A stretch of DNA of 39,168 nt from UBA1738 sp045655325 (lineage in GTDB: Bacteria; Bacillota; Clostridia; UBA1381), in contig JAZOOY010000018.1 of the NCBI GenBank assembly GCA_045655325.1, positions 1 through 39,168 of the forward strand. The letters are read 5' to 3'. The translations under genes were made by a program, and so were the position numbers. Below, one piece after another: positions 8,092-16,677 of this stretch; position 1 is the first letter of the stretch, and each line of letters starts with the position of its first letter. The notes below the pieces were generated by a model that searched no databases, was not told where the DNA came from, and saw nothing but the letters and a program-made list of their open reading frames with translations.

Positions 8092-8107
8092 TTGCCTTAA
8101 AAGGCAA
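8092..8107 (+). promoter_or_regulatory. 16-bp perfect palindrome in the leader, possible operator
   Basis: TTGCCTTAAAAGGCAA is a perfect inverted repeat just after the predicted transcription start and directly before the ribosome site (GGGAGG). Its position suits a repressor operator, or a hairpin that influences ribosome access. No regulator gene is adjacent. Confidence 0.45.
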
Positions 8108-8121
8108 GGGAGGATTTTATT

Positions 8122-8925
8122 ATGAAAAAGACATTAATCAAGGTTTTATCACTAACACTAGTTGCAGTTCTAGCACTTGGCGTAATCGCTGGTTGCGGAG
8201 CAAAGAAAGTAGAACTACAGATTTTGGACACAGAATATGCTGTTGAAGAATACGCTATCTGCGTAGCAAAAGAAAACACAGACCTTCTTGACAAAATCAA
8301 TGCAGCACTAGTTGAACTTGAAAACGAAGGAACAAAGAAAGCAATCGTTGATAAGTACATATCAGGCGTTGCTAACGACCTAGTATTCCAGCAGGATGCT
8401 GAAGGTAAGGAAGAACTTCACATGGCTACAAACGCTCAGTTCCCTCCATACGAATACTACGAAAACGAAAAGGTTGTTGGTATCGATGCTGAAATGGCAG
8501 CTGCTATCGCTGATAAGCTTGGTATGAAGCTTGTTATTGACGATATGGACTTTGATGCAATCATCACTGCTGTTCAGACAGGTAAGTCAGACATTGGTAT
8601 GGCTGGTATGACAGTTACAGAAGAAAGACTACAGAACATCAACTTCTCAACATCATACGCAACAGGTATTCAGTCAGTTATCGTTCCTGTAGGCAGCGAA
8701 ATTACAACTGTTGACGATCTATTCGCTGACGGTGCTAACTACCTAATCGGTACTCAGAAGGGTACAACAGGTGACATCTATGCAGAAGGCGACTTCGGTG
8801 CAGAACGTGTTATGAAGTACACATCAGGTAACGAAGCTGTTCAGGCTCTTATCACAGGTAAGGTTGACTGCGTAATCATCGATAACGAACCAGCTAAGGC
8901 TTACGTTGCAGCAAACAACAAATAA
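8122..8925 (+). CDS. Amino-acid ABC transporter substrate-binding lipoprotein with circularly permuted fold
   Basis: The 267-residue lipoprotein has a signal peptide and lipobox V-I-A-G-C with Cys25 as lipid site. Residues 97-267 match the N-terminal three quarters of family 3 solute-binding proteins (A-T-N-A-Q-F-P-P-Y-E, G-I-D-A-E-M-A-A-A-I-A, M-T-V-T-E-E-R, I-G-T-Q-K-G-T-T-G, V-D-C-V-I-I-D-N-E-P-A). The protein then stops at A-A-N-N-K, where relatives continue for about 50 residues. That missing part sits at residues 32-80 (ILDTEYAVEEYAI...LLDKINAALVELENEGT...VDKYI), right after the lipobox. A linker (81-96) joins the two. This is a circular permutation. The ribosome site GGGAGG is good. 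It is the first gene of an SBP-permease-ATPase operon and would feed polar amino acids to that permease. Confidence 0.88.
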   Translation: MKKTLIKVLSLTLVAVLALGVIAGCGAKKVELQILDTEYAVEEYAICVAKENTDLLDKINAALVELENEGTKKAIVDKYISGVANDLVFQQDAEGKEELHMATNAQFPPYEYYENEKVVGIDAEMAAAIADKLGMKLVIDDMDFDAIITAVQTGKSDIGMAGMTVTEERLQNINFSTSYATGIQSVIVPVGSEITTVDDLFADGANYLIGTQKGTTGDIYAEGDFGAERVMKYTSGNEAVQALITGKVDCVIIDNEPAKAYVAANNK

Positions 8926-8947
8926 TTTTAAATAACAAAGCAATTAA

Positions 8948-8980
8948 AGGGGCGGATTTCTTGGTCCGCCTCTAATATTT
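8948..8980 (+). terminator. Intercistronic hairpin, partial terminator or mRNA stabiliser
   Basis: AGGGGCGGA (8948-8956) pairs with TCCGCCTCT (8965-8973) with one wobble, followed by AATATTTT, an imperfect T-run. Between a binding-protein gene and its permease such hairpins commonly keep the binding protein more abundant than the membrane parts. Confidence 0.55.
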
Positions 8981-8999
8981 TGACTTAAGAGGTGATTAA

Positions 9000-9749
9000 A
9001 TGAGTGGTATCTGGAACGGTATTTGTGCATGGGCTCAAGATATGAAAGCGGACTTCATACTGAATTTTGTTGAAGAAAACAGATGGAAGTTCATAACCAC
9101 CGGTCTTTCCAATACTATAATCATAACATTTTTAGCACTGATTATTGGTGTTATTTTAGGTATTGTAATTGCCATTGTAAGATCAAGCTATGACAAGACC
9201 TATTTAGAAATGCGAAAGGGATTTAAAAAGTTCCTTTTGTGGCTTGCAAATAAAATATGTGAGATTTACCTTACAGTTATCCGTGGAACACCGGTTGTAG
9301 TACAGCTTATGGTGATGTACTATATCATATTTGCATCATCACGAAACAGCCTTATGGTTGCGGTGCTTTCTTTCGGTATTAACTCAGGTGCGTACGTTGC
9401 GGAAATTATCCGTTCAGGTATAATGTCAATCGACCCTGGTCAGTTTGAAGCAGGCCGAAGCCTTGGCTTTGACTATAAGGCTACAATGTGGTATATCATT
9501 ATTCCACAGGCATTCAAGAACGTACTTCCTGCACTTGCAAACGAGTTTATCGTGCTACTAAAAGAAACATCAGTTGCAGGTTACGTAACAATTCGTGACC
9601 TTACAATGGGTGGTAACATCATAAGAGCGGCTACATATTCACCGTTCTTGCCACTTATTGCAGTTGCACTTATATACCTTGTAATGGTAATCGTGTTTAC
9701 AAAGCTTGTGAATATTCTGGAAAGGAGACTTAGAAACAATGAGCGATAA
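9000..9749 (+). CDS. Polar amino-acid ABC transporter permease, HisM/GlnP type
   Basis: The 249-residue membrane protein has about five predicted helices. The cytoplasmic coupling loop carries the EAA signature (E-A-G-R-S-L-G-F...I-I-I-P-Q-A), the contact for the ATPase, and RGTP-V-V-V-Q is typical of the HisMQ/GlnP branch. AAGAGGTGATTAA precedes the ATG. It overlaps the ATPase gene by 11 bases. The long N-terminal segment before helix 1 (about 30 residues) is slightly unusual. A single permease gene implies a homodimeric channel. The transported amino acid cannot be told from sequence. Confidence 0.92.
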   Translation: MSGIWNGICAWAQDMKADFILNFVEENRWKFITTGLSNTIIITFLALIIGVILGIVIAIVRSSYDKTYLEMRKGFKKFLLWLANKICEIYLTVIRGTPVVVQLMVMYYIIFASSRNSLMVAVLSFGINSGAYVAEIIRSGIMSIDPGQFEAGRSLGFDYKATMWYIIIPQAFKNVLPALANEFIVLLKETSVAGYVTIRDLTMGGNIIRAATYSPFLPLIAVALIYLVMVIVFTKLVNILERRLRNNER

Positions 9750-10479
9750 TATTATTAAAGTTTCCGGACTGAAAAAACACTACTTTGATGGCAAAATTAA
9801 AGCGCTTGACGGCGTTGATCTTGAAGTTAAAAAGGGTGAAGTTATTGTTATTATCGGACCATCAGGTTGCGGTAAATCAACATTTCTTCGTTCACTGAAC
9901 CTTTTGGAAGTTCCAACCGAGGGCGAAATTTTCTTAGAAGGCGTAAACATAGCTGACCCGAAAAACGATATTAATCTTCACAGACAGAAGATGGGTATGG
10001 TTTTCCAGCAGTTTAACCTTTTCCCGCATATGACAGTTCTTAAAAACATGTGCATCGCACCAATGAAGCTAAAGAAGATGTCAAAGGCTGACGCAGAAGC
10101 GCAGGCTATGGAGCTTTTAAAGGTAGTAGGCCTTGAAGACAGAGCAAATGCTTATCCGTCACAGCTATCAGGCGGTCAGAAGCAGAGAATTGCAATTGTT
10201 CGTGCACTTTGTATGAAGCCTGACGTTATGCTTTTTGACGAGCCAACATCAGCTTTAGACCCAGAAATGGTTGGAGAAGTTCTGGACGTTATGAAAAAGC
10301 TTGCTGAAGAGGGTATGACAATGCTTGTTGTAACTCATGAAATGGGCTTTGCAAAGGAAGTTGCTGACCGTGTTATCTTTATGGAAGGCGGAGCAATCCT
10401 GGAAGAGGGAACACCTGAGGAAATCTTTACAAACCCTAAAAACGACAGAACAAAAGAATTTTTAAGTAAAGTTCTATAA
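9739..10479 (+). CDS. Polar amino-acid ABC transporter ATP-binding protein, GlnQ type
   Basis: The 246-residue ATPase has Walker A GPSGCGKST, Q-loop F-Q-Q-F-N-L-F-P, signature LSGGQKQR, Walker B VMLFDEPTSALDPE and switch His in VVTHEMGF. These are the normal features of the polar amino-acid uptake subfamily, and the length is standard. The start overlaps the permease end. It closes the operon before a strong terminator. It is a close paralogue of the ATPase at 32319. Confidence 0.95.
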   Translation: MSDNIIKVSGLKKHYFDGKIKALDGVDLEVKKGEVIVIIGPSGCGKSTFLRSLNLLEVPTEGEIFLEGVNIADPKNDINLHRQKMGMVFQQFNLFPHMTVLKNMCIAPMKLKKMSKADAEAQAMELLKVVGLEDRANAYPSQLSGGQKQRIAIVRALCMKPDVMLFDEPTSALDPEMVGEVLDVMKKLAEEGMTMLVVTHEMGFAKEVADRVIFMEGGAILEEGTPEEIFTNPKNDRTKEFLSKVL

Positions 10480-10480
10480 G

Positions 10481-10510
10481 AAAAACCTGCAGAAATCTGC
10501 AGGTTTTTTG
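10481..10510 (+). terminator. Intrinsic terminator of the first ABC operon
   Basis: AAAACCTGCAG (10482-10492) pairs with CTGCAGGTTTT (10497-10507) around a 4-base loop, with a T-run ending in TTTTTTG. Confidence 0.9.
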
Positions 10511-10544
10511 TGCTTTTAAAACAGGTATATTTTGGGTAAAATCC

Positions 10545-10573
10545 TTGACATTAAGCGGTAAATTTTGTATAAT
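10545..10573 (+). promoter_or_regulatory. Promoter of tRNA-Leu
   Basis: Consensus TTGACA (10545-10550) and TATAAT (10568-10573) with 17-base spacing, placed 23 bases before the tRNA. Confidence 0.85.
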
Positions 10574-10596
10574 TATATTTGTTAAAAATACCAAAT

Positions 10597-10683
10597 GCAC
10601 CTGTGGCGGAATTGGCAGACGCGTATGGTTCAGGTCCATATTTTCTCACGGAAGTGCAGGTTCAAGTCCTGTCAGGTGCACCA
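10597..10683 (+). tRNA. tRNA-Leu, anticodon CAG
   Basis: The acceptor stem GCACCTG (10597-10603) pairs with CAGGTGC, followed by discriminator A and an encoded CCA (10681-10683). The D-arm G-C-G-G-A-A-T-T-G-G-C-A-G-A-C-G-C is typical of tRNA-Leu. The anticodon stem TATGG/CCATA encloses a loop with CAG at 10631-10633. A long class II variable arm and the T-loop GGTTCAAGTCC are present. It reads CUG codons. Confidence 0.97.
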
Positions 10684-10690
10684 ACAATAA

Positions 10691-10725
10691 AAACATTTGT
10701 GACTTTTTTGTTGCAAGTGTTTTTG
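10691..10725 (+). terminator. Weak candidate terminator after tRNA-Leu
   Basis: AACATTTG (10692-10699) can pair with CAAGTGTT (10714-10721) with one wobble, followed by TTTTG. The stem is short and the loop is 14 bases, so leakage into the next gene is likely. No other promoter for that gene is seen. Confidence 0.35.
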
Positions 10726-10758
10726 TGCATAAAAAACAACATGAAAGGACTTGATACT

Positions 10759-13700
10759 ATGAAGAAAAGAGTTTTTGCAGGACTATTGGCATTTGTATTT
10801 GCATTTTCAATGTTTACAACTGTTCTTGCAAACGAAACTGTGCAGGAAGACAATAAGGATGCACAGGAGTTTACCATTCCTATCTTAAGAGATAAGGAAG
10901 AAAGTATTTCTCAAAACAAAATTGCTTTGATGAGCAAAAGCAGAGACGAAAATCCGCGAGTTTACAGTGCTTATACCGAAGATTTTTATGCCGATAGCGA
11001 CACTTTTGAAATCGAACTTCAAATCGAGAATATGAAGGACACAAGGCAAAATCTTATACTTACAGTTTTGGATGAAGACTATAATCATGTAGCAAAACAG
11101 GTGGGTGTTTACTATAGTCAGAATGGTCTTGTTTATCAAATGGAGCTTGTAGCAGATGTTGACGAAAATTCGGAGTATTTTATTAGGTTTACATATAACG
11201 GAAAGTATAGTTTAAAGCTTGATACATACAGTTCATATATCTATCCTATAACAGATGTCAGAATCAAGGATATCGAAGTTATTGATTATGATACAAATGC
11301 ATTCAGAATTTTTCTTGCTAATGTAACTGAAGGTGAAAACTATGTACTGTTCTACGGAGAAGACTGGAGCTATGCAGATGTAAGGAAAGAAGCAACGGTA
11401 GAAAGCGATAAATCCTTGTACGTTGAATTTGGAGACGTTATTCCTTTTGACAGATGGAACTATATCTGGATTTGCGAAGAAGGAACAGAAGAATTTGATC
11501 GTTGGGATTATCTTGACCAAGCGGAATTATATTCTTTCGGTGTTAGTGATTCAGAAGAAGACTATCGAAACGAAGGTATAAGCTGCAGCGAATACATTCC
11601 TGAAAATGCTACTTATGTTTGGTTTGGTATGTGGTCAAAAGATGGTACTAATCAAAGATATGATGAAAGTGACTTGGATAATGCGGATGTATATTTGTTC
11701 GATACAACAACAGGAAAAACTGTCGGAACAATGTCCACTGTTGAATATTTAGAAGATTATGGCGAAATAGACGGCGATATTAAAATTAGCAAAACATTGG
11801 ACGAAACACATGAGTATATAATGGTATTCAATGATGGATATTCAATTCGTATATATGATGATTTTGAAGTAACATCCGAAAAGATGCTGATTAACATAAA
11901 TGCATACGATGAAAACAAGAATCATTTACAAGTAATACCTGCAGAAATGGAAACATTTTACGTAAACGTTTATGCAATAAATATAAGCGACCCTAAAAAT
12001 ATTAAGGTTGAGCTTATAGATGATATGGGAGAAATTGTTGCTGAAGGTACTTATAAAAGTACGCTAAAGCGACATAAAATAACAGTTTCAGACGGCCTTG
12101 CTGAAGGTAAATATACATTGAAAGCCACATACGGAAATTTGGTATGTACAAGGCAGATTGAAGTGAGTGCAGGAAGTACGTCTGCTTGGCAGTTGGCTTC
12201 TAGCGGAAAAGCATACAACGGAAAAACCTATATAAGTGCAGCAATAGAATCTAAAGAATATAACCCTTCTGAACTGACATATAAGGTGGTATATGCTGAC
12301 GGAACTGAAAAAGAAGCCACATTCCACCGTCAATTATATACTCAGGGTAACAATAAATATTTTGTTGTTGTAGTTGATGAAGAATTGCTGGATGTAAATG
12401 ACAAAGACGCAAAATTGCAAATGTATGATAATTCCGAATTGATTGCGCCTACATACGAGAATAATGTCAGACTTCATTGGATAGAAGAAACTTACGAACC
12501 ATTTATTTATGGGGAATATAATGTCACAGGTACAACAGCGGAAATATTCCTTGAAGGGTTTACAGATATTGGTAAATTAACGCTATGTGCATATGATGCA
12601 TTAACTAAATCAGGCGTAACTGTTAATGCTGCAAAAACTACAAATACTTCTGTTACATTCAACAAGAGCGATTTAAAGAAAATCCACACAAAGGGTAACG
12701 GATATGACAGTGTGGAACTGTTTATTGAAAACGACGGAGAGTATCTTACATATATCTGGACCAGCCCGTATGATGGACTTATAAATACTCTTGCGAAAAG
12801 TTCCTTTGGTTTCCAAAAGGCATTTACTTCAACAGCGTATGAAGTTTTAAATCTTCCGTACAATGATTATGCTTACTACAAATTAGCAACCTCTGAAAAG
12901 GGTTTAGCTTCAGCGACTTATAAGAAAATTGAAGTTGGTTTGCTATATCACATAGAAGCAACCGAGGGCGAAGAAATTGTATATGCACAGTTTAAAACTG
13001 CAGACGGAAAAGAAAGCGCTGTAATGACTGCGAGCATCGCTATAGATGCAGGCGGACCTGTGTTCGAGGTTGTAGGGGATATTCCATCATCGTTCACTAT
13101 CAACGAATATAATGAAATTGAAGTATGCCTTGAAATAGAGGCAAGCGAAGCAGGAATTATTCATTTTGCTTTCTGCGATGCCGACGGAAATATTATAGGC
13201 TATGAGAGTGAAACCAATATAGATAAAGGCACAGCAGAAGTATACGGATGGTTCTGGGCGGATGAAGCAAACTACGAAGATGCAACAACATTAGTTGTGT
13301 ATATGACAGATATCGCAGGAAATATGTCCGCAGAACAACGCTTTGATGTATCTGTAGTGGCCAGCGAAATTGTTGAATTTGAAACAGATGATGCATACTT
13401 TAGAATAGATGCGGCAACAGGAACAATTATTGAGTGCGTAATCTATACAGAGACATTCGAAGTTCCAGCTGAAATCGAGGGTATTGGCATAACTGCTATC
13501 AAAGAATGGGCATTCAGCAGTAACAATGATGTTACAATTTATATTCCTGCCACAATAATAAGTATAGACAGAGCTGCTTTTGACAGCTTGTATTATGATT
13601 TCTCGCTTTTGGTAGAAAAAGATTCGTATGCACACACATTTGCTGAAGAAAACTATCTTCCTTTTGAACTAATTGGTGAAGAAGAGGCAGAAGAAATAAG

Positions 13701-13986
13701 TATTTATAACGTTGATTATTCTGTTTACAACGGCACCATTACAGTAAGTCCTGTTATTGAAAGCACTTATTCAGATGAAACAGATGTTACTGTTTATGTG
13801 GCATTCTATAAACAGGGTCAGCTTGTTGATGTGCAATCAGAAGGAATCACAGTAAAAGATTATTATCAGGTGCATAAGAGCATTTCAGCAGAAGAAGGTG
13901 CTGATGAAGCAAGAGTCTTTATATGGGATTATGCTAACAACATTTCACCATTCGGCGGACACGCAATTATAGATATTGATTATTAA
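10759..13986 (+). CDS. Large secreted multi-domain protein with BspA-type leucine-rich segment
   Basis: The start is ATG 10759, with GAAAGGAC just upstream and a clear signal peptide (K-K-R-V-F-A-G-L-L-A-F-V-F, cleavage near residue 26). The same frame runs upstream through the tRNA, which is chance. The mature part of about 1050 residues is acidic and beta-rich, with repeating 80-100-residue segments resembling Ig-like or bacterial surface modules. Residues about 870-970 contain a BspA/LRR_5-like piece (I-T-A-I-K-E-W-A-F-S, I-P-A-T-I-I-S-I-D-R-A-A-F). No LPXTG motif, SLH repeat or transmembrane tail is visible, so it is released or held non-covalently. The function is unknown; adhesion or carbohydrate binding is inference from family habits. 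Confidence 0.8.
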   Translation: MKKRVFAGLLAFVFAFSMFTTVLANETVQEDNKDAQEFTIPILRDKEESISQNKIALMSKSRDENPRVYSAYTEDFYADSDTFEIELQIENMKDTRQNLILTVLDEDYNHVAKQVGVYYSQNGLVYQMELVADVDENSEYFIRFTYNGKYSLKLDTYSSYIYPITDVRIKDIEVIDYDTNAFRIFLANVTEGENYVLFYGEDWSYADVRKEATVESDKSLYVEFGDVIPFDRWNYIWICEEGTEEFDRWDYLDQAELYSFGVSDSEEDYRNEGISCSEYIPENATYVWFGMWSKDGTNQRYDESDLDNADVYLFDTTTGKTVGTMSTVEYLEDYGEIDGDIKISKTLDETHEYIMVFNDGYSIRIYDDFEVTSEKMLININAYDENKNHLQVIPAEMETFYVNVYAINISDPKNIKVELIDDMGEIVAEGTYKSTLKRHKITVSDGLAEGKYTLKATYGNLVCTRQIEVSAGSTSAWQLASSGKAYNGKTYISAAIESKEYNPSELTYKVVYADGTEKEATFHRQLYTQGNNKYFVVVVDEELLDVNDKDAKLQMYDNSELIAPTYENNVRLHWIEETYEPFIYGEYNVTGTTAEIFLEGFTDIGKLTLCAYDALTKSGVTVNAAKTTNTSVTFNKSDLKKIHTKGNGYDSVELFIENDGEYLTYIWTSPYDGLINTLAKSSFGFQKAFTSTAYEVLNLPYNDYAYYKLATSEKGLASATYKKIEVGLLYHIEATEGEEIVYAQFKTADGKESAVMTASIAIDAGGPVFEVVGDIPSSFTINEYNEIEVCLEIEASEAGIIHFAFCDADGNIIGYESETNIDKGTAEVYGWFWADEANYEDATTLVVYMTDIAGNMSAEQRFDVSVVASEIVEFETDDAYFRIDAATGTIIECVIYTETFEVPAEIEGIGITAIKEWAFSSNNDVTIYIPATIISIDRAAFDSLYYDFSLLVEKDSYAHTFAEENYLPFELIGEEEAEEISIYNVDYSVYNGTITVSPVIESTYSDETDVTVYVAFYKQGQLVDVQSEGITVKDYYQVHKSISAEEGADEARVFIWDYANNISPFGGHAIIDIDY

Positions 13987-13990
13987 TACT

Positions 13991-14024
13991 AAAAAAACAG
14001 ACTGCATATGCAGTCTGTTTTTTT
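13991..14024. terminator. Bidirectional intrinsic terminator
   Basis: A perfect palindrome ACAGACTGCA/TGCAGTCTGT (13998-14019) is flanked by A7 on the left and T7 on the right. It can end both the surface-protein transcript (plus) and the phosphohexomutase transcript (minus). Confidence 0.9.
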
Positions 14025-14034
14025 ATGTCTTAAA

Positions 14035-15732
14035 TTATACACCAAGGTATTCCTTAACTTCGTTTGTTACAGCTTCGTTAAGTGCCATTGCATCTTCCAT
14101 AGAATCGCTAGATGTTCCAACATAAAGCTTAACCTTTGGTTCTGTACCTGATGGTCTTATAAAGAAGTATGTCTTTTCGTCTGAAAGTTCATATTTTAAC
14201 ACGTTTGACTTTGGAAGTCCTGTTCCGTCTTCAGTATAGTCAATAACCTTTGCAACGTCAAGTCCTACAAGCTTTTCAATTGGCTTTGCACGAAGGTCAG
14301 AAAGCATCTTTGCCATCTTTTCCATACCGTCTTTACCAGGCATTGTGAAGTTGCTTAAGCTTTCATAGAAGTAACCATACTTCTTGTAGATATTCTGAAG
14401 TGCTTCGTAAAGGTTCATACCCTTTGTTCTGTAATATGCAGCCATTTCAGCGATAAGCATTGTTGCAACAACGCCGTCCTTATCACGTGCATAGTCACCA
14501 ACTAGGTAGCCATAGCTTTCTTCAAAACCGATAAGGTATGAATATTCACCTGTTTTGCCGTACTCTGTCATCTTTTCGCCGATATACTTAAAGCCTGTAA
14601 GTAGGCTGACTGTTGCAATGCCGTAAGCGTCTGCAATCTTTGTTGCAAGCTCTGTTGTAACGATTGTCTTAACAACAACGCCGTTTTCAGGAAGTTCGCC
14701 ACGTTCCTTTTTAGCCTGTAGAATGTACTCAACCAAAAGTGCGCCTGTCTGGTTACCTGTTAGAGTTCTGTAAGTGCCTTCTGCGTCGCGAACAACAATA
14801 CCAACACGGTCACAGTCAGGGTCAGTGCCGATAATTAGATCAACGTCGTTCTTTTTAGCAAGATCAATTGCAATTGTAAAGCCCTCTGCATTTTCAGGAT
14901 TTGGTGACTTAACTGTAGGGAAGTTACCGTCTTCGTTATCCTGCTCTGCAACTACAAGAACGTTTTTAAATCCAATTCTCTTTAGTATTTCCTTAACAGG
15001 ACGTGCACCTGAGCCGTGAAGCGGTGTATAAACAAGTTTCATTTCGTCTGCAACCTGTGGAACTACGTCTGGGTTAACCTGTTCCTTTTTGATTGTTTCG
15101 ATGTACGCTTCGTCAAAGTCACTGCCTACCATTTCGATAAGGCCTTTCTGCTTTGCTTCTTCAAAATCCATAACCTTAACATCATTAAAAATATCGTAGC
15201 TATTGATAGCTTCCAAAACAATGTCAGCAGCTTCAGGTGGGAACTGACCACCGTCAGGACCATAGCCCTTAAAGCCGTTATATTCCTTTGGATTGTGGCT
15301 TGCAGTAATCATAACACCTGCACCAGTTCCTAAGTAACGGATACCGAATGAAACCTGAGGCACAGCGTGAACACAGCTGAAAAGATATGCCTTAACGCCG
15401 TTTGCAGCAAGAACCTTTGCAGTTTCAATAGCAAATGTATGTGAGAAGTTTCTTGTATCATAGCCGATTAAAACGCCCTTGTCTGCGTTTCCTGCGTCCT
15501 TAATATATTTTGCAACACCCTGGCTTGCTCTGCGAACATTGTAAATATTCATACGGTTTTTGCCCATTCCAAGGATGCCACGAAGACCGCCTGTACCAAA
15601 CTCAAGTTCACGGTAAAAACGTTCTTCAATTTCAGTTTCATCGTCCTTTATTGAAAGAAGTTCCTGTTTTTCCTCTTCTGATAAAAGTTCGCATGAAAGC
15701 CAACGCTCATAATCTGCTTTGTAATTTGACAT
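14035..15732 (-). CDS. Phosphoglucomutase/phosphomannomutase (alpha-D-phosphohexomutase)
   Basis: The start at 15732 is chosen because AAAGGA precedes it and the protein then begins MSNYKADYERWLS, as in PgcA-type mutases; a longer frame adds 19 unlikely residues. The 565-residue length fits. Catalytic motifs: ITASHNP with phosphoserine Ser145, metal loop GTDPDCDRVG, sugar loop GFEESYG and phosphate loop RPSGTEPK. It interconverts hexose 1- and 6-phosphates, feeding glycogen, wall polymer and nucleotide-sugar synthesis in the cytosol. The pseudouridine synthase gene lies 58 bases upstream on the same strand, so co-transcription is possible. Glucose versus mannose preference cannot be settled here. 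Confidence 0.93.
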   Translation of the reverse strand: MSNYKADYERWLSCELLSEEEKQELLSIKDDETEIEERFYRELEFGTGGLRGILGMGKNRMNIYNVRRASQGVAKYIKDAGNADKGVLIGYDTRNFSHTFAIETAKVLAANGVKAYLFSCVHAVPQVSFGIRYLGTGAGVMITASHNPKEYNGFKGYGPDGGQFPPEAADIVLEAINSYDIFNDVKVMDFEEAKQKGLIEMVGSDFDEAYIETIKKEQVNPDVVPQVADEMKLVYTPLHGSGARPVKEILKRIGFKNVLVVAEQDNEDGNFPTVKSPNPENAEGFTIAIDLAKKNDVDLIIGTDPDCDRVGIVVRDAEGTYRTLTGNQTGALLVEYILQAKKERGELPENGVVVKTIVTTELATKIADAYGIATVSLLTGFKYIGEKMTEYGKTGEYSYLIGFEESYGYLVGDYARDKDGVVATMLIAEMAAYYRTKGMNLYEALQNIYKKYGYFYESLSNFTMPGKDGMEKMAKMLSDLRAKPIEKLVGLDVAKVIDYTEDGTGLPKSNVLKYELSDEKTYFFIRPSGTEPKVKLYVGTSSDSMEDAMALNEAVTNEVKEYLGV

Positions 15733-15790
15733 AGTAAAAATCCTTTCTTTATACATAAATGTATAGTAATTGCAATATAGCAAGTACAAT

Positions 15791-16651
15791 CTAAAGTATC
15801 ATATCTTCGGGAAGCGGAGCGGTAATTTTCATAGCCTTTCCCGTAAACGGATGAGGAAAGCACAGAGTGTGACAATGAAGTCTTGTCCGCTCACCGCTGA
15901 TTTCTTCTCCGTATAAAAAGTCACCTAAAATTGGTGTACCTATGTGTGAAAGATGCAGGCGGAGTTGATGGGTTCTGCCTGTTTTTGGATGAAGTTTTAC
16001 AAGGGATAGTCCGCCTTTTTCTTCTATAACTTCGTATTCGGTTAAAGACGGCTTTCCATCTTCTTTAATACATCTTTTAATAATGCCTTCTGCTTCACGC
16101 CTTATTGGTGCATCAATGGTTCCTTTAGAAGGTGACGGAACACCGACGCAAACCGCCATATATTCCTTTGTAAGTTCGCCAGAAATAAGGCTTTTTGAAA
16201 GTTTGTCCGCAGAAACTATATGCTTTGCGATTAAGACTACACCCGATGTATCACGGTCAAGTCGGGTTACGGCACGGAATGTAAACGCCCTGTCACGAAA
16301 ATAGTGCATTACGCCGTTTGCCAAAGTTCCTTCATAGTGACCGATTGACGGATGTGTAGGCATATTAGCGGGTTTATTGACCACCAAAATGTCTTCGTCT
16401 TCATAAAGAACGCAAAGTGGGATATCGTTTGGGACAATATTATCAGAATTTGCTTGGGGCAGGGTTATTTTCAAAACATCACCAGAGGCTACAACTTTAG
16501 TAACAAACTCTTTTTTGCCATTTAATAAAATACAGTCGCCCTTCTTTAAAGCTGTGATAAGGCTTCCTGAAAAACCCCAATAATTCGTTAATATAAATTT
16601 TATGTCCTGTCCTTTAAAATCATTCCCGATATCTAAAACAAATTCACGCAA
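15791..16651 (-). CDS. RluA-family 23S rRNA/tRNA pseudouridine synthase
   Basis: The protein has a degenerate N-terminal S4-like region (about 1-70) and a catalytic domain containing T-R-L-D-R-D-T-S-G-V-V-L-I-A-K, with the catalytic Asp in the R-L-D motif. HPKTGRTHQLRLH and the following G-T-P-I-L-G-D are also family hallmarks. It would isomerise uridine in 23S rRNA or tRNA; the target site cannot be told. I prefer the TTG at 16651, which gives the usual L-R-E-F-V beginning and a sensible distance to AAGGA. An ATG at 16663 in frame has its Shine-Dalgarno touching the codon. It is transcribed divergently from the aro leader. Confidence 0.88.
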   Translation of the reverse strand: MREFVLDIGNDFKGQDIKFILTNYWGFSGSLITALKKGDCILLNGKKEFVTKVVASGDVLKITLPQANSDNIVPNDIPLCVLYEDEDILVVNKPANMPTHPSIGHYEGTLANGVMHYFRDRAFTFRAVTRLDRDTSGVVLIAKHIVSADKLSKSLISGELTKEYMAVCVGVPSPSKGTIDAPIRREAEGIIKRCIKEDGKPSLTEYEVIEEKGGLSLVKLHPKTGRTHQLRLHLSHIGTPILGDFLYGEEISGERTRLHCHTLCFPHPFTGKAMKITAPLPEDMIL

Positions 16652-16677
16652 AAATTTCCACATCCTTACAATATTTC

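Noticed and set aside
8122..8925. Simple fusion of two neighbouring binding-protein genes or a collapsed duplicate
   Set aside because: Only one copy of each segment is present, in rotated order; a collapsed tandem pair would keep the normal order.
8948..8980. Full terminator between binding protein and permease
   Set aside because: The T-run is imperfect, and the downstream permease and ATPase have no promoter of their own.
10597..10760. Integration site at the tRNA-Leu 3' end
   Set aside because: No duplicated tRNA end, integrase or compositional island could be seen downstream.
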